From: Pterobdella sp. o SKG-2022
Taxonomy: Eukaryota; Annelida; Clitellata; Hirudinida; Piscicolidae
Length of the DNA stretch: 64,000 nt
Assembly (NCBI GenBank): GCA_964035795.1
Contig: OZ038326.1
Span: 6,685,759 to 6,749,758, forward strand
Direction of reading: 5' to 3'
Every line of letters begins with the position of its first letter. Within the stretch, counting starts at the first letter, position 1. Of this stretch, positions 51,901 to 60,660 are shown in pieces. Below the pieces are notes generated by a model. It worked only from the letters and a program-made list of their open reading frames with translations, was not told the DNA's origin and made no database searches. Made by a program: the position numbers and the translations under genes.

Positions 51901-54900
51901 ATAACATTCCACAAACCAATTAATGTGACTACATACTAGTTTGATAAAAATTTTTCAATTATATTTTTGCATCTTATGTTACCTTGCAATTCTTCCGTTG
52001 ACAAACTTTTCAACTTCTCCAAAAAACTTTCCAGGAGGCACAAAGAGAGGAGTCTGGTCTGATGTCACAGGCTCGAGTGATGTGCACATATATGATGCTT
52101 GTGCCTCCTTCTCCACCAACATCTCCGCCAGGTGTGTTATGTGTGGTGGTGGAGTTGAGATTTCGATGCGAATTTTTTATATCTTTTGTTTGTTATAGGT
52201 TCTGGTTGATGGAGTTAGATACCAAACCTAACTCAACTCAAGAAGTCTTACAAAGTACGTGTCATGTTTCGTCACAATTATGAGGGTTTTCAATTTTAAT
52301 GTAGTGGTTCCTTGTATAGAGTTCATTTATAAATGATGTCTCAACTCAGAGTAAAAAAAATTCTATTTGGTCCAATATAATGCCGTCAAACGTACTCGAA
52401 CATGCGTTCAGACCCATTTAATTTCATTTCATTTCTATCAAAAATTTAACTTCTAAATGATCAATAATTGGAAATGATGAAGGAGTGCAGCGGTTGTACG
52501 ACGAGGTGACCAGGTGTCCTTTCTTGGGCAAGTTCGTTGTTTATGCAAAGAGGAAGTCTCTATCGGAAGGCAGGGTGAGTGCTCAAATGCTGTTTGGTCA
52601 AGCATTTTTTTGAGTTCAAATATAAGTTCATAAAAATAATACTAATATTATTTTGATTTCATAAAAATAATACTAATATTATTTTTATGGAAGAAATATA
52701 CTATTAAAACTAAATGCTTCACAATGTGTGCAACAACACATAAAAATCATTTCGTACCTCAAAGATTAGGGCAATGTGTGTGACTGATGACCGAGTGGAG
52801 AGGTCTTTGGAATCTTCACAGCACTTTGTCGAGGTGGCTCGTGGCAAAGACGTCGAGGTTGCTAACAGTTTCTTAATGTATTTTCTTGTTTCTTCACGTC
52901 TCAGTTGTTTCAAATTCCTTGTCAAAAACCATATTTGGATTCATTTCATACAATTGCATTTTTTGAAATCACAATTTTTTCATTACTTTATGGCTTCAAA
53001 ATTATGCGGATGCTTTTTCAGGTCTTGATAATGAGTCATTTGCAGGTGTTTGAAGGGGCCAACATGAGTCTGGCGTTGATAGGCAACTTGTCAGTCAGTC
53101 AGAACAACAAGCAGACCACAGCCTTTGACAACAAACAGTACCTCACCACCTTCAAACCATTCCATCACAACAGACTTCAGTCTTCTATCCGACTCAAGGA
53201 TTTGAAGTCGGAACCCTCGGGTCAACTTTTAATCGTTCCTTCTCCGCCTAGAGTGGTGAGAGCGAAAGATGGTCGTTGTGTCAACCCTATATGTGCTCTC
53301 AACCTCGCCCTGCCCTCCTCCTTCGAGCCCATGCCTGAAAAGGCTCAAGAGGAATTATTTGAGGTCTTCAAAAAATCCATGGGTTTGTCTGCTTTCTTAT
53401 CCCGCCATCTTATAATATCTCCAAAATGTGTATCTATTCATGATAAATACTTTGAAATATGGTAACCTTTCAGCTGCAGAGGCGAAGTTGGCGAAGGCGG
53501 AGATGCCTCTGACTGAGATTGCAGATGCCCTGCAAAGTGACTGGGTGTTGTTCGCCAGGGAGATAAACTTCACTCAAGATCAGATCTTGCAGATCAGGAA
53601 GGACTTTGCATTCACCAGTGAACAAGTGAGAATCCATCTGGAGTTGAAGAGGGCTTGCAGGGGTTTTGTTGTTTCTATTGGTATTAGATGGTAGTATTAA
53701 CACAGAGTTGTTATATTCTTGTTGATATTGTAATTTTAATGATGGTGTTTAGCATCATGACACCACTCATTCGACGACTCCAATATACTTCAATTCTCGT
53801 GTTGATCATAAACCTTTTATTAAAGCCATTATAAACACAAGACTAATGCCACCTAAATATACCTTAATTACGCACAAACTTTTGGTAAAAAACTCATCAA
53901 GTATTATAACATATGGTTAAACAAATGTATTAAATCCCTTATGATAACCTGATTACCAAATTATACACAACGTACAATGTCCATCAAACCATGCACCCAG
54001 GCACTGGTGTGTCTGCAGAAGTGGTGTGAGAGCATGCAGACGTCTGCTTCAGGAAACGAGCTTGAGAAGCTGCTAAAGAGAATTGGCAGGTTGTTTTGAG
54101 TGTTTTCTGTTATACCTTAAAACAACAAGCTTTATTAGCGCTCAATTTTTCTGTGTTGTTGTATTTGGGGGTGAAATCTGCCGATAATAAAAATTCACAT
54201 GCAAAAAGCCATGAAAATAATGTAATACAAATTACAAAAAAAAAAACAGCAATAATAAAGAAATAATAGAACTATTACACGGACACAGACTGGACATTAT
54301 AGAGCAGTACATGACGAGGATGGTGGAGGTGACGGACGAGAGGGAGAAGGAAGAGGCTCTCAGTTGCATCGCCAATGGTTTCTGATCATCTTCATTATTT
54401 TATTTTTTTTATTATAAATTGTATTTGTTCATTGTTTAAGTTTTTTTTTCGTTTTTTATCATTAATAGTATTATTAGCAGCATTAGTAATAATGTAATAC
54501 TTTATTTTCATTAAAAACCTATACTTTATCATTTTTATTTTCATCTTCAAACTGGTGTGGTTGTCATCATTGTTTCCATCACTATGTTACACACGCAACT
54601 TTTCAATCTTTTTTCCCACATTTCGACCGATGTTGCATACAAACATTGTACGCAGACTCTCATTCGTGTTGCATGTTATATTCCAAACATTCTTTTGGTT
54701 TCCATTATTCTTTTGTTAATGCTATCATCGTTATTGTTATTGTTGTTGTTGTTTTGTTCTTTTACACGACTAAGCCGGTTATGGATTTATTATCGTTATT
54801 TATATTATTTTTATTGTTATGGTCATTATAATTATTTTTACTTCAAATACAAATTCCATTGTAATTTTCATGAACTGGCACGATGGTTTCAAAATATTTC

Positions 54901-56526
54901 ATTTAACTTCTTGTCGTGCTATGGATACATGCCCGTCTCAACTTTCAACTAAGTCCATGCAGACTTTAACAGCTAACAACCAAGTAACCAGGTATTCGTT
55001 TCTTTATTATTCCTCTAACCATGATGTTGTTTTATCGATTGATTGATTGATCATAAAAATTTCTTTATTAGGTTTTATTCTGATTTTTTATTTTATAAAA
55101 TTATCTTTCTTCAAGATTGTTTTATATTTTTTCAGATATAGCAGCAGCCCATGCAGAGGCTGCAGATGATCACTTGCCAGCACATCATCACCTGCGAGAT
55201 AATGATGCTTTTGATAATGCAAACATGAATCCTTATGATTATAATATCAAAAATACTAATAATACAACATTAAAATCTACTTGTAATAATATAAGTTTAA
55301 TTAATAATTATAATAAAATAAATAATAACTTCACTAATAGAAATATTGATAATAATATAACCAGCATAAATCCTATTACAACTACTGCCACTATAACTTC
55401 TACTGTTGTTGACGAAAAATACATGAAAACCACTACCTCCGAAAAACGAATCGCTAATATGGCCAATAACTTTAATTATACCGAACCTACTAATTTACAA
55501 ACTGTGATCACCACTGCACATAGAAAGATAAATGATAATTATCATCACGTGAACACCACTGCAACTGATACTAATAAAAAAATATTTTCTACTGCTTTTG
55601 AAAACTTCGCCACTTCGAAAAATTCAGATAAAACTACTAAAAGTTTTGCCATCAGTATTAATAATACAACTAACAATGATAATATACATCACACTGCTGA
55701 ACATAACATCAATCTCAATACAATCTCACCGCACGAGTCTGTTGCAAGCGACCAAAAGCCCCTGTTCCAAACATGCATTTGTGCTACATCAAACCACTTC
55801 AACGTCACCAAACACATCAGAGAAGTCAGGCATTTTAACATCAAAAGAGAAGTATCAAGAGAACATTATGCTTATATTGATTCTTTTGAGTCGGATGTAG
55901 AAAGAAAGGAGTATGAAGCAAGTATTGATGATTCAGTTGTAAGGGATGGAGAAGCAAGATGCAATGGTGTGGTACCAGTTGTTTGCGGTGTTGGTGCACC
56001 ACTAGTTTCTAATTTGGTTGAGGTGGATACAGAGCCAATGATTGGTGCAGTGAGCAGAATTCCCTGGGTAGAGGAGAAACATGGCGCAACCACATTTGCA
56101 CGGGATTTCCTCAAGAAGATGGAGGAGATGATGATGAGGAGAGTCAGGATGAGTGGCTGTTGTATAAGGCTTGAGGAAGAGACCCATCTCACCATGAGGA
56201 ACCCTCTCCACGCCAGGTCTTTGAGGGAAGTTCTCCACTGGATTGATGTGTCTCCAACTCCTCCCACTCATGACGTCAACCAGCCTTGTGATGGAAACCT
56301 TTGTAATGATGACAAATGTGGTTCTAATGGCATCACAGATAACTATGGTATCAATGAAGCCACGGAGAAAGTCTTGAAGAGATGTACAACGTTGCATCGT
56401 GTGGTAAGAAGTGAAGAGGCAGCATGCATACAAGTGGTGGAGGAGGTGAATGTGGAATTCAATGATGAGGGAGTGGTGTTTCGGAGGGCCATTCAGTCCA
56501 GATGGATGTGTAAAGGGTCTCCGTGA
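19113..56526 (+). CDS. ANK: ankyrin (24 ANK, 2 ZU5, UPA, death domain)
   Basis: Ankyrins link membrane proteins to the spectrin skeleton. The model has about 42 exons, 6285 nt, 2094 residues, with every splice phase matching. ANK exons: 19113-19142, 19275-19379, 20588-20686, 22331-22429, 23633-23731, 29731-29817, 30727-30810, 37613-37645, 40010-40108, 40700-40798, 40971-41168, 41628-41726, 41879-41977, 42105-42302, 42551-42633, 42830-42944, 43206-43403, 43557-43655, 43794-43874, 44320-44436, 44602-44700, 45388-45486, 45758-45926. Linker exons: 47062-47150, 47802-47892, 48665-48724, 49911-49972. The ZU5/UPA, death-domain and tail exons are given in their own entries. The repeat count of 24 is the canonical ankyrin number. 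The N-terminus is short ([10 protein letters not shown]). The start is the first ATG in phase with exon 2. Introns in the first half reach 6-7 kb and are loaded with repeats. Confidence 0.93.
19380..20587 (+). other. ankyrin intron 2
   Basis: About 1.2 kb, AT-rich. It contains a (TGAT)n run at 19844-19859, a (TA)n run near 19696 and an (ATT)n run at about 20331-20355. No gene or known mobile element was recognised. Confidence 0.5.
20757..20815 (+). repeat. LINE-tail repeat (family T), end fragment
   Basis: ATTAGATTATACTGCTGTAC followed by CCAGTAACTGGGTTGACAG matches the first 50 bp of the copies at 48062 and 48979. The rest of the repeat is absent. Confidence 0.65.
22006..22150 (-). mobile_element. 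tRNA-derived SINE, copy 2
   Basis: The reverse complement from 22150 reads GTCGTATAGCTCAGCTAGTA (A-box region), the same TTAGA-TTAATTA-TCTAA anticodon arm as the copy at 2206, a B-box-like GGGTTCTAG, then CGCTACATTAAA, AGCAAGCG and GCATTTCATTACATT. The homology to copy 1 covers both the tRNA head and the non-tRNA body. It lies in ankyrin intron 3, antisense. Confidence 0.75.
22309..22328 (+). repeat. (AC)10 microsatellite at a splice acceptor
   Basis: Ten AC units run directly into the AG acceptor (22329-22330) of the ankyrin exon 22331-22429, replacing any polypyrimidine tract. CA repeats near splice sites are known hnRNP L-type binding sites in vertebrates. Confidence 0.9.
24628..24970 (+). 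repeat. LINE-tail repeat (family T), near-full copy
   Basis: Starts GCATACGGCTGTACGTCCCA and GTAACTGAGGTTG. It continues with CCGAGCTTATGTCCAACTT, CAAGATCCGCCGTTACCGC, AATGATACCAGATTAG and GAAGTCTACTGAGATCCATG. The same order of blocks occurs in the copies at 39083, 48062 and 48979. It lies in the 6 kb ankyrin intron 23732-29730. Confidence 0.75.
25235..26442 (+). mobile_element. non-LTR retrotransposon, RT 3' half with PHD finger
   Basis: 5'-truncated copy. It begins [18 protein letters not shown] and [13 protein letters not shown] inside the RT. A deletion removes the YADD box near 25440. From 25552 a 296-codon open frame carries [18 protein letters not shown], a C4HC3 PHD-like finger ([20 protein letters not shown]), FCYLGDM, and the C-terminal [13 protein letters not shown] and [10 protein letters not shown] motifs. 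The last codons (26331-26385) match the end of the family T repeats. It lies in ankyrin intron 23732-29730 and cannot retrotranspose by itself. Confidence 0.85.
27130..27590 (+). mobile_element. non-LTR retrotransposon 3' end
   Basis: Open frame 27177-27575 encodes only the C-terminal block of the same family: [49 protein letters not shown]. It ends in a (TTGA/TGAT)n run at 27571-27588, probably the 3' tail of the element. The copy is severely 5'-truncated, as is usual for LINE insertions. Confidence 0.8.
27920..28050. mobile_element. hairpin element family A, copy 2
   Basis: Left arm starting ACACTAATGAATTTTATTG at 27944 and right arm ending CATTAGTGT at 28027 differ at a single position over about 38 bp, around a short loop (AACAAAG). 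The core AAGCTTTTCGTT is shared with copies at 12860 and 58380. The high arm identity suggests a young insertion or ongoing arm conversion. Confidence 0.8.
28051..29730 (+). other. ankyrin intron, 3' part
   Basis: AT-rich, with no recognised gene. The open frame at 28613-28897 is a Lys/Thr/His/Asn-rich low-complexity reading. No mobile element was recognised. Confidence 0.4.
30811..32419 (+). other. ankyrin intron 7, left part
   Basis: Very AT-rich. The open frames at 31020-31443 are Ile/Phe-rich composition artefacts. A (GATA)n run lies at about 32398-32420. Nothing else was recognised. Confidence 0.4.
32420..32757. repeat. long inverted repeat next to the assembly gap
   Basis: The arm at about 32420-32512 (GTCCTTGAAACTTCAATTGA onward) is the reverse complement, at about 95 percent by eye, of the arm 32667-32757, which runs straight into the N block. 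The spacer of about 150 bp contains a (TA)n run. It could be a real foldback element or an assembly artefact at the gap edge. Confidence 0.7.
32758..32957. other. assembly gap (200 N)
   Basis: Exactly 200 N, a conventional placeholder length. It is flanked by a TA microsatellite on the right and an inverted repeat on the left. Confidence 0.99.
32985..35060 (-). mobile_element. non-LTR retrotransposon, RT nearly intact
   Basis: Minus strand, 5' to 3': a pre-RT region near 34500-34250 ([20 protein letters not shown], then [12 protein letters not shown]), [20 protein letters not shown] at about 34110, [37 protein letters not shown], then [11 protein letters not shown] at 33705-33716, in a different frame from the preceding ORF. 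The C-terminal block is [20 protein letters not shown] near 33200. At least one frameshift lies between the QGD and YADD motifs. It is antisense in ankyrin intron 30811-37612. Of the copies here it is the best preserved. Confidence 0.85.
35061..37477 (+). other. ankyrin intron 7, right part
   Basis: No host gene or known element was recognised. The minus-strand open frame 35859-36179 (106 codons, with the motif [18 protein letters not shown]) has less biased composition than the background but no family I know. A short GGWM-containing frame also occurs at 5537-5725 minus; the likeness is weak. Confidence 0.35.
37478..37574 (+). repeat. 28-bp tandem repeat before an ankyrin exon
   Basis: About three and a half imperfect copies of a 28-bp unit (ACAACTTAATAACAAGTAGT is its start) at 37478, 37505, 37533 and 37561. 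They end about 40 bp before the acceptor of the 33-nt ankyrin exon 37613-37645. The unit is A/C-rich. Confidence 0.75.
38118..38450 (-). repeat. LINE-tail repeat (family T), full copy, reversed
   Basis: Contains GTTGAACTGCACCAAAACGT, AATAGTAGACTTTGGTAGC, TGGAAACGGTGGATCTTGAA, TTTCAAGTTGGACCTTAGCT and CCCCAGTTACTGGGGCAG, in the order expected for the reverse complement of the copy at 48062. Confidence 0.75.
39083..39430 (+). repeat. LINE-tail repeat (family T), full copy
   Basis: Starts AGACTATACTCCTGTATGTG and CCCAGTAACTGAG. It has CCGACCGAGCTAAGGTCCAA, GACAACGATACCAGAATATA and the end block CAGTTCAACG. It lies in ankyrin intron 37646-40009. Confidence 0.75.
40540..40699 (+). repeat. CCA/CAC-rich low-complexity tract at an acceptor
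   Basis: About 160 bp composed mostly of CAC, CCA and CAT triplets (for example CACACCACCATCACAACCC) runs into the acceptor of ankyrin exon 40700-40798. It yields long but meaningless His/Pro open frames on the + strand. Confidence 0.8.
45927..47061 (+). other. ankyrin intron after the last ANK repeat
   Basis: The first 130 bp after the donor are G/T-rich (GTGGTGTGGTTGAGGTGG-like repeats). The rest is AT-rich with a short ATT run near 46500. No gene or mobile element was recognised. Confidence 0.5.
48062..48430 (+). repeat. LINE-tail repeat (family T), full copy
   Basis: Starts TAGCTTACACTGCTGTACAT and GTCCCAGTAACTGGGGTTG. It continues AGTCTAAGTTAACG, CAAGATCCGCCGTTTCCAC, GCAGTTTGCCTTACCGTTGT, AAGTCTACTGTTAGCCAGG, and ends GTTTAACGCCATGCCCAGGA. 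It lies in ankyrin intron 47893-48664. The minus-strand open frame here is a by-product. Confidence 0.8.
48979..49325 (+). repeat. LINE-tail repeat (family T), full copy
   Basis: Starts CCATATTAGATTATACTGCT and ends GTTTAACGTCATGCCCAGGA. Its first 55 bp are almost the exact reverse complement of the LINE 3' end at 26331-26387. It lies in ankyrin intron 48725-49910, about 0.5 kb from the copy at 48062 and in the same orientation. Confidence 0.8.
50093..53382 (+). CDS. ANK: ankyrin ZU5-ZU5-UPA supermodule exons
   Basis: Exons 50093-50376, 50453-50677, 50797-50957, 51088-51178, 51404-51530, 51640-51850, 52035-52131, 52199-52254, 52483-52574, 52765-52857, 53046-53382. ZU5-N starts [13 protein letters not shown] and keeps the DAR triplet, known in vertebrate ankyrins as required for beta-spectrin binding. 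[11 protein letters not shown] and [18 protein letters not shown] close ZU5-N. ZU5-C starts [10 protein letters not shown] and includes [22 protein letters not shown] includes [17 protein letters not shown] and [13 protein letters not shown]. The linker exon 50093-50376 before ZU5 is Pro/Glu/Ser-rich and divergent. Confidence 0.93.
53474..54377 (+). CDS. ANK: ankyrin death domain exons
   Basis: Exons 53474-53625, 54001-54089 and 54289-54377. The protein reads through [20 protein letters not shown] (helices 2-3 of the ankyrin death domain), then [12 protein letters not shown] and [18 protein letters not shown] (helices 5-6). Residues are about 1522-1631. If the last intron were retained, translation would end two codons past this exon (Asn-Gly-Phe-stop), giving a short isoform without the tail. 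Confidence 0.88.
55136..56526 (+). CDS. ANK: ankyrin C-terminal tail, one large exon
   Basis: A 1391-nt terminal exon coding about 463 residues, entered in phase 1 from 54377 through the acceptor TATTTTTTCAG. The first ~200 residues are low-complexity Asn/Thr/Ile-rich with short Asn runs and AT-rich codons. From about 55740 the composition changes to ordinary, partly acidic sequence ([30 protein letters not shown]) ending with CKGSP. No known domain was recognised. Ankyrin C-terminal regulatory tails are generally divergent and disordered. Confidence 0.75.
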
Positions 56527-57472
56527 TATATGTATTGATTTGTTTTAAAAACACTTTTATTAGTATCTGATTTTTGCTCATCTTGTGAATGTAAATACAC
56601 CATTTCATCATCATTGTTGACTGCTGAGGGTTTTGCATAGCGAAGTCAATAATTACAATTAAGAGTAAGGTTTCACCAATTATTATATGATATTTACTGT
56701 ATATTTTTAATGCAAGCTGGTCTATTCTGTGATGTTTCTTGTTATTCACGAAGCATATTCTTTGTTGATCCCTCTTCAATGGTTTTGCATTTTTAGATGA
56801 CGCGCTTTGATTGAGTAGTTTTGTTGAATTAAATGTGCTGAGGTAGTTATCTTTATGGAAAATATGTAACCATCAGAGCAAAGAATGTTTTATTAAGTTT
56901 ATTGGAACGTTGAGTTCTCTTGTATTCATTCATCACCTTATCGAATTATTTCTAAACCTCCAAGCACTTGTAACCTATAGAGTTTATGGCAAGTGAAGTT
57001 ATAATTGGTCATTTCAAACATTACCTTAGAAAGTCATTCATCGTTGTTTTATTTTTTCTATTGTTCATAATTAAACCATTGTTTGATTAATATCCATTAG
57101 CACCTTCGATAAAACAAATCACATATCAAACACCACAACAACCACTTGTCACCTACAGGTGCCAATGACAGGCGAGGATCGAAGCAAAATGACATTGAAA
57201 AATTCATGAAAGGAACCAAAGCTTGCTAATTATTCATTGTTTTGTTAATTAGCCTCAAAAGAAATTCAGGAAGTTACTGAGAAATTTTATCGCTGCAGTT
57301 TTTGGTATCATTTGATAGTGAAAATCTGTATTGATAAGTACTCGGTGGCTTTTGAATTTTGTTAATTATTTCGCATAATACTCCCAGTTGTACCATATGA
57401 CTTCCTGTCTTTAATTGTTCGTGTATGTTCCGTTTAAGTTATTTGCAGCAAATCAATGTGTTAAATAATAAT
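56527..57472 (+). other. 3' flank of ankyrin
   Basis: Probable 3' UTR and downstream DNA; no open frame of note. The first clear AATAAA is at about 57897-57902, some 1.4 kb after the stop, so the 3' UTR may be long. No polyadenylation site can be fixed from sequence. Confidence 0.4.
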
Positions 57473-57640
57473 CTAATAGTTTTTTATAGTTATTGTATGT
57501 TCTATAATTTTCGGTTTTAAGTTGGAATTAGTAGTTTTCAAGATACATTTTTATTCAAAAAAAGCTTCACTTTTTGATAAGACCTTATAATAGAACATTA
57601 GTTAGTATCGAAAATTATAGTTTTATAAATAACTATCCTG
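57473..57640. mobile_element. hairpin element family B, diverged copy
   Basis: The left arm (ATAGTTATTG and TATAATTTTCGG) and right arm (TATCGAAAATTATAG, TAAATAACTAT) are imperfect reverse complements. The inner motif GATAAGACCTTATAAT resembles the loop of the copy at 58169. Confidence 0.55.
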
Positions 57641-58168
57641 CAAACCTTTCCTACCCTTATAGTTTCCATGTTAATTTTCTTTCCATCATTTCTTTGTTAG
57701 ACATGTTGCTAGTGTTGTAATGATAAAATACGAATTTAGTTTTGATGACACCCTCCTATAACATTGGAAGATGCTTACCTGTTTGTGATAATAGTGAGTG
57801 TACCCGTGTCAACACTATTCCAGTTATATATAAATCATTTATTTATCATTTCTTGTTTTTTTCTTAATTTCAACCCGTGCTAATAACATTGTGTAAAATA
57901 AAATCCTTCATAATAACTTCGTTTTAAAATTTATCTGTTAGGCAAAATAAATGAAATTTTCTTAAAAGACAACTTTTTCAAAATAGATTTCGTATAGTTC
58001 ACAACAACTCGGGAGTGTTGTGACTGCCCTAATATTCTTTAATCTTTTCAGTATAGTTCATAGGACCATTACTTTTTAAAAAAGATTATTTTTCGTCAAT
58101 GTTGTGCTGACTATTTGTGCATAAAAAAAACAACTTCATGATCAAACTTTGAAAACGTCAATTGAGGA

Positions 58169-58268
58169 TTCATAAATTTATTTAAAAGAAAAGCTATAAT
58201 TTTTATTGTTTTATGATAAGGCTATACTTATCGAAAATTATAGCTTTTCTTTTAAATAAATCTATGAA
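58169..58268. mobile_element. hairpin element family B, best copy
   Basis: Arms of about 35 bp, nearly perfect, 58169-58203 and 58234-58268 (TTCATAAATTTATTTAAAAG at the left end), around a 30-bp loop with GATAAGGCTATACTTATC. Related pieces are at 18316, 57473 and a short fragment at about 62070. There is no coding capacity. Confidence 0.75.
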
Positions 58269-58379
58269 CTTCATGATTCTATCGAAGACAAAAGGATAAG
58301 ACAGCATGGACGATTCTCATAAATACAATAAATAATATCAAGTTGAAGGTTTCCCATTTGAAAAATAGACATAGTTTTT

Positions 58380-58545
58380 TTTAATTTCAAAGTAATCTGT
58401 TTATATTGAAGAAGGCTAATCAATTTCATTATAAAAATACAAAGCTTTTCGTTCAAGTACTTGAAAATGTTACTTTGTTAACGAAAAGCTTTGTATCTCA
58501 ATAAAATTTTTTATGGGTCTTAAATATATTCATTTCAATGTAGCT
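58380..58545. mobile_element. hairpin element family A, copy 3
   Basis: ACAAAGCTTTTCGTT and AACGAAAAGCTTTGT face each other across TCAAGTACTTGAAAATGTTACTTT-like spacer sequence. The spacer matches that of copy 1 at 12941 and the right flank (TTAAATATATTCATT) matches copy 2 at 28030. Outer arms are diverged. Confidence 0.65.
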
Positions 58546-58649
58546 AGTGAGAAACCAAAATAATCTGTTGTAGGCGAAACTGAAGTACGAAATTATCTTA
58601 TTCCAAGCCATTGTTTTTCGGCCTAGTGCGCACATAGCAATCGCAGAAT

Positions 58650-60650
58650 AGTTGACTGCCAAAATAAATCCAGGAATACCAACCTACTTTCCACCGGATC
58701 CTTAAACGTCAGAGGTCTGGTAAATTCATCGAAAAACATTCGCTAGCCGAAGACTTCAAAAAATACAACCTCGATGTCTGTCTGCAAGAAACAAAAGTCA
58801 AGAAAAAAGATACAATATGTTTTCAAAAATTGCACTCTATCTGATGCAGACAGAAAAGCAACATTATGGACTGAGCTTTCTGGTTAGAAAAGGATGGACA
58901 AACCTAATTCAAGGCAGTACCAGACAGAATAGCCACACTCAAAGGTTCATTTGAAGAAACAAAATGTTGTCAACAGCTATGGTCCCACTCAAATGTTAGC
59001 TAATAAGCACAAAGACATGTTATAGACTTTCCTGCAAGAGCTAAAAAACAGCATCAAGACAAAAAATGGACAAATATTAATTATTAAAAAAGACTTCAAT
59101 GCAAAAATTGGCAGATGCTCTCAAAAAGTCCAACATAAAGGAGTTTCAGCAAGAGAATGTGAAAACAATAATGGTAGTCTTCTAAATGACTTTATGGTCA
59201 CAAACAACCTTATAGCAACAAATACACTGTTTAAACACCCAGCAAGACACCTAACAACATGGCAAGGAAAACTAAAAGATAAAACAATTCACAACACTAT
59301 TGACTACATTATATCTTTCAATAAAATGAAAATATTCATAATAGATTCTAGAAGTTATTCAGGCATAACCACCTCAACAGATCATAGTACTTGTTAAAAT
59401 AAAATTCACAGTACCCAAAACCCACCAAATATGGAAACAAGCTCCCACCAAAACAAGACAACTGAACTTTCATCACCCAATAAACAACTTTCCAAACCTT
59501 GTTTCCAACAATACTTCATTAAAACTTTCCAAAATATTGTGCTCAAATCTGCTCTAAAATCCTTAAAAAAACTAGAAAACATGTCTTCTCTAAAAGAAGA
59601 CTTATACACCAAAAACTCCAAAAAACAATTCAACAGAATTAGAAAAATACTGAATAATTGTAAAATAAATCAATCAACAAAAATCAAACTAAATAAAGAA
59701 AAGCACGACCTACAAAAGCAAATCAACAAAAGGTAACAACCAAACTATAACAGAAATACAATTAACTGAAATTGAGAACTCCAACTGCAACACAAAAATT
59801 TACAAAGCTATAAAATTTCTCAAAATCAATAACTATTTCAATAAAAGACCCCCACCTACTCCATACAACAATCAGAATTTAACCAACCACTACATAAAGA
59901 AATTTTCCAACACATTCACAACACCACCACCTCATAATCACAACACAAATATCAAAGTTTTACTAAAAATCATTAGACCCCTTGGATATCAAAAAATTCA
60001 AGCTGAATTAATAAAACTTTTACATGTAAAAACTATTGAAAAACTCACTCATATTATAAACTCAACCATCAACAATGATTCACCCCATAAATTAGGATTA
60101 GGCATATTAATTCCTATACAAAAACCAAACAGAACAAAAAATGTACAAAGTACTAGACCCATAATACTACTCACATTAATGAAAAAAATAATGTCCAAAA
60201 TAACCTTTGCTAGGATTTTACCATCAATTAAAAAATTCATCTCCCACAATCAAGCAGCCTATAGAAAAGGGAGATCAATAGAATATGTTGTCTGGACCCA
60301 CAAGATGAAAATTGCCAGTACAATAACCTCGGGAAAAACACTGAAAATTCAAGGCATAGATCTGTCATCTGCCTTTGATACAATGGATTGTGGAAGACTT
60401 ATGAAAGTTATAGACAGCATTTGTTTGCCTGAAGACTCAAAACTAGTGAAATTTCTTTTGAAAGACATAAAACGGAGATTCAGAACGAACGAAGAAGGCC
60501 CCACTTTTGCAACAAACATAGGTGTCCCACTGGGTGACGGGCTCAGTCCAGTTCTTTTTACAACGTATTCAGAAGCAACAATGAAAGACAACAGAAAAAA
60601 GCGCTTGCACAAGTTGGCGGGAAGTCATGCTTCGGCAAACGAAAAACTAT
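58650..60650 (+). mobile_element. non-LTR retrotransposon, EN plus RT N-terminal half
   Basis: The endonuclease starts with LNVRGL near 58705 and YNLDVCLQETKVKKKD (QE-T-K active-site motif). It has KDFNAKIGRC (the GDFNA motif with Lys for Gly), NNLIATNTLFKHPARH, IDYIISFNKMK and a TDHST end. The RT starts near 60180: HNQAAYRKGRSIEYVVW, GIDLSSAFDTMDCGRL, TNIGVPLGDGLSPVLF. The copy stops before a YADD box (about 60650) and has frame breaks, so it is dead. It is a clade with an apurinic-type endonuclease. Confidence 0.85.
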
Positions 60651-60660
60651 TGAATCAACA

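Noticed and set aside
55872..56433. Minus-strand frames of 131 and 143 codons
   Set aside because: They lie antisense to the ankyrin tail exon and have no family likeness.
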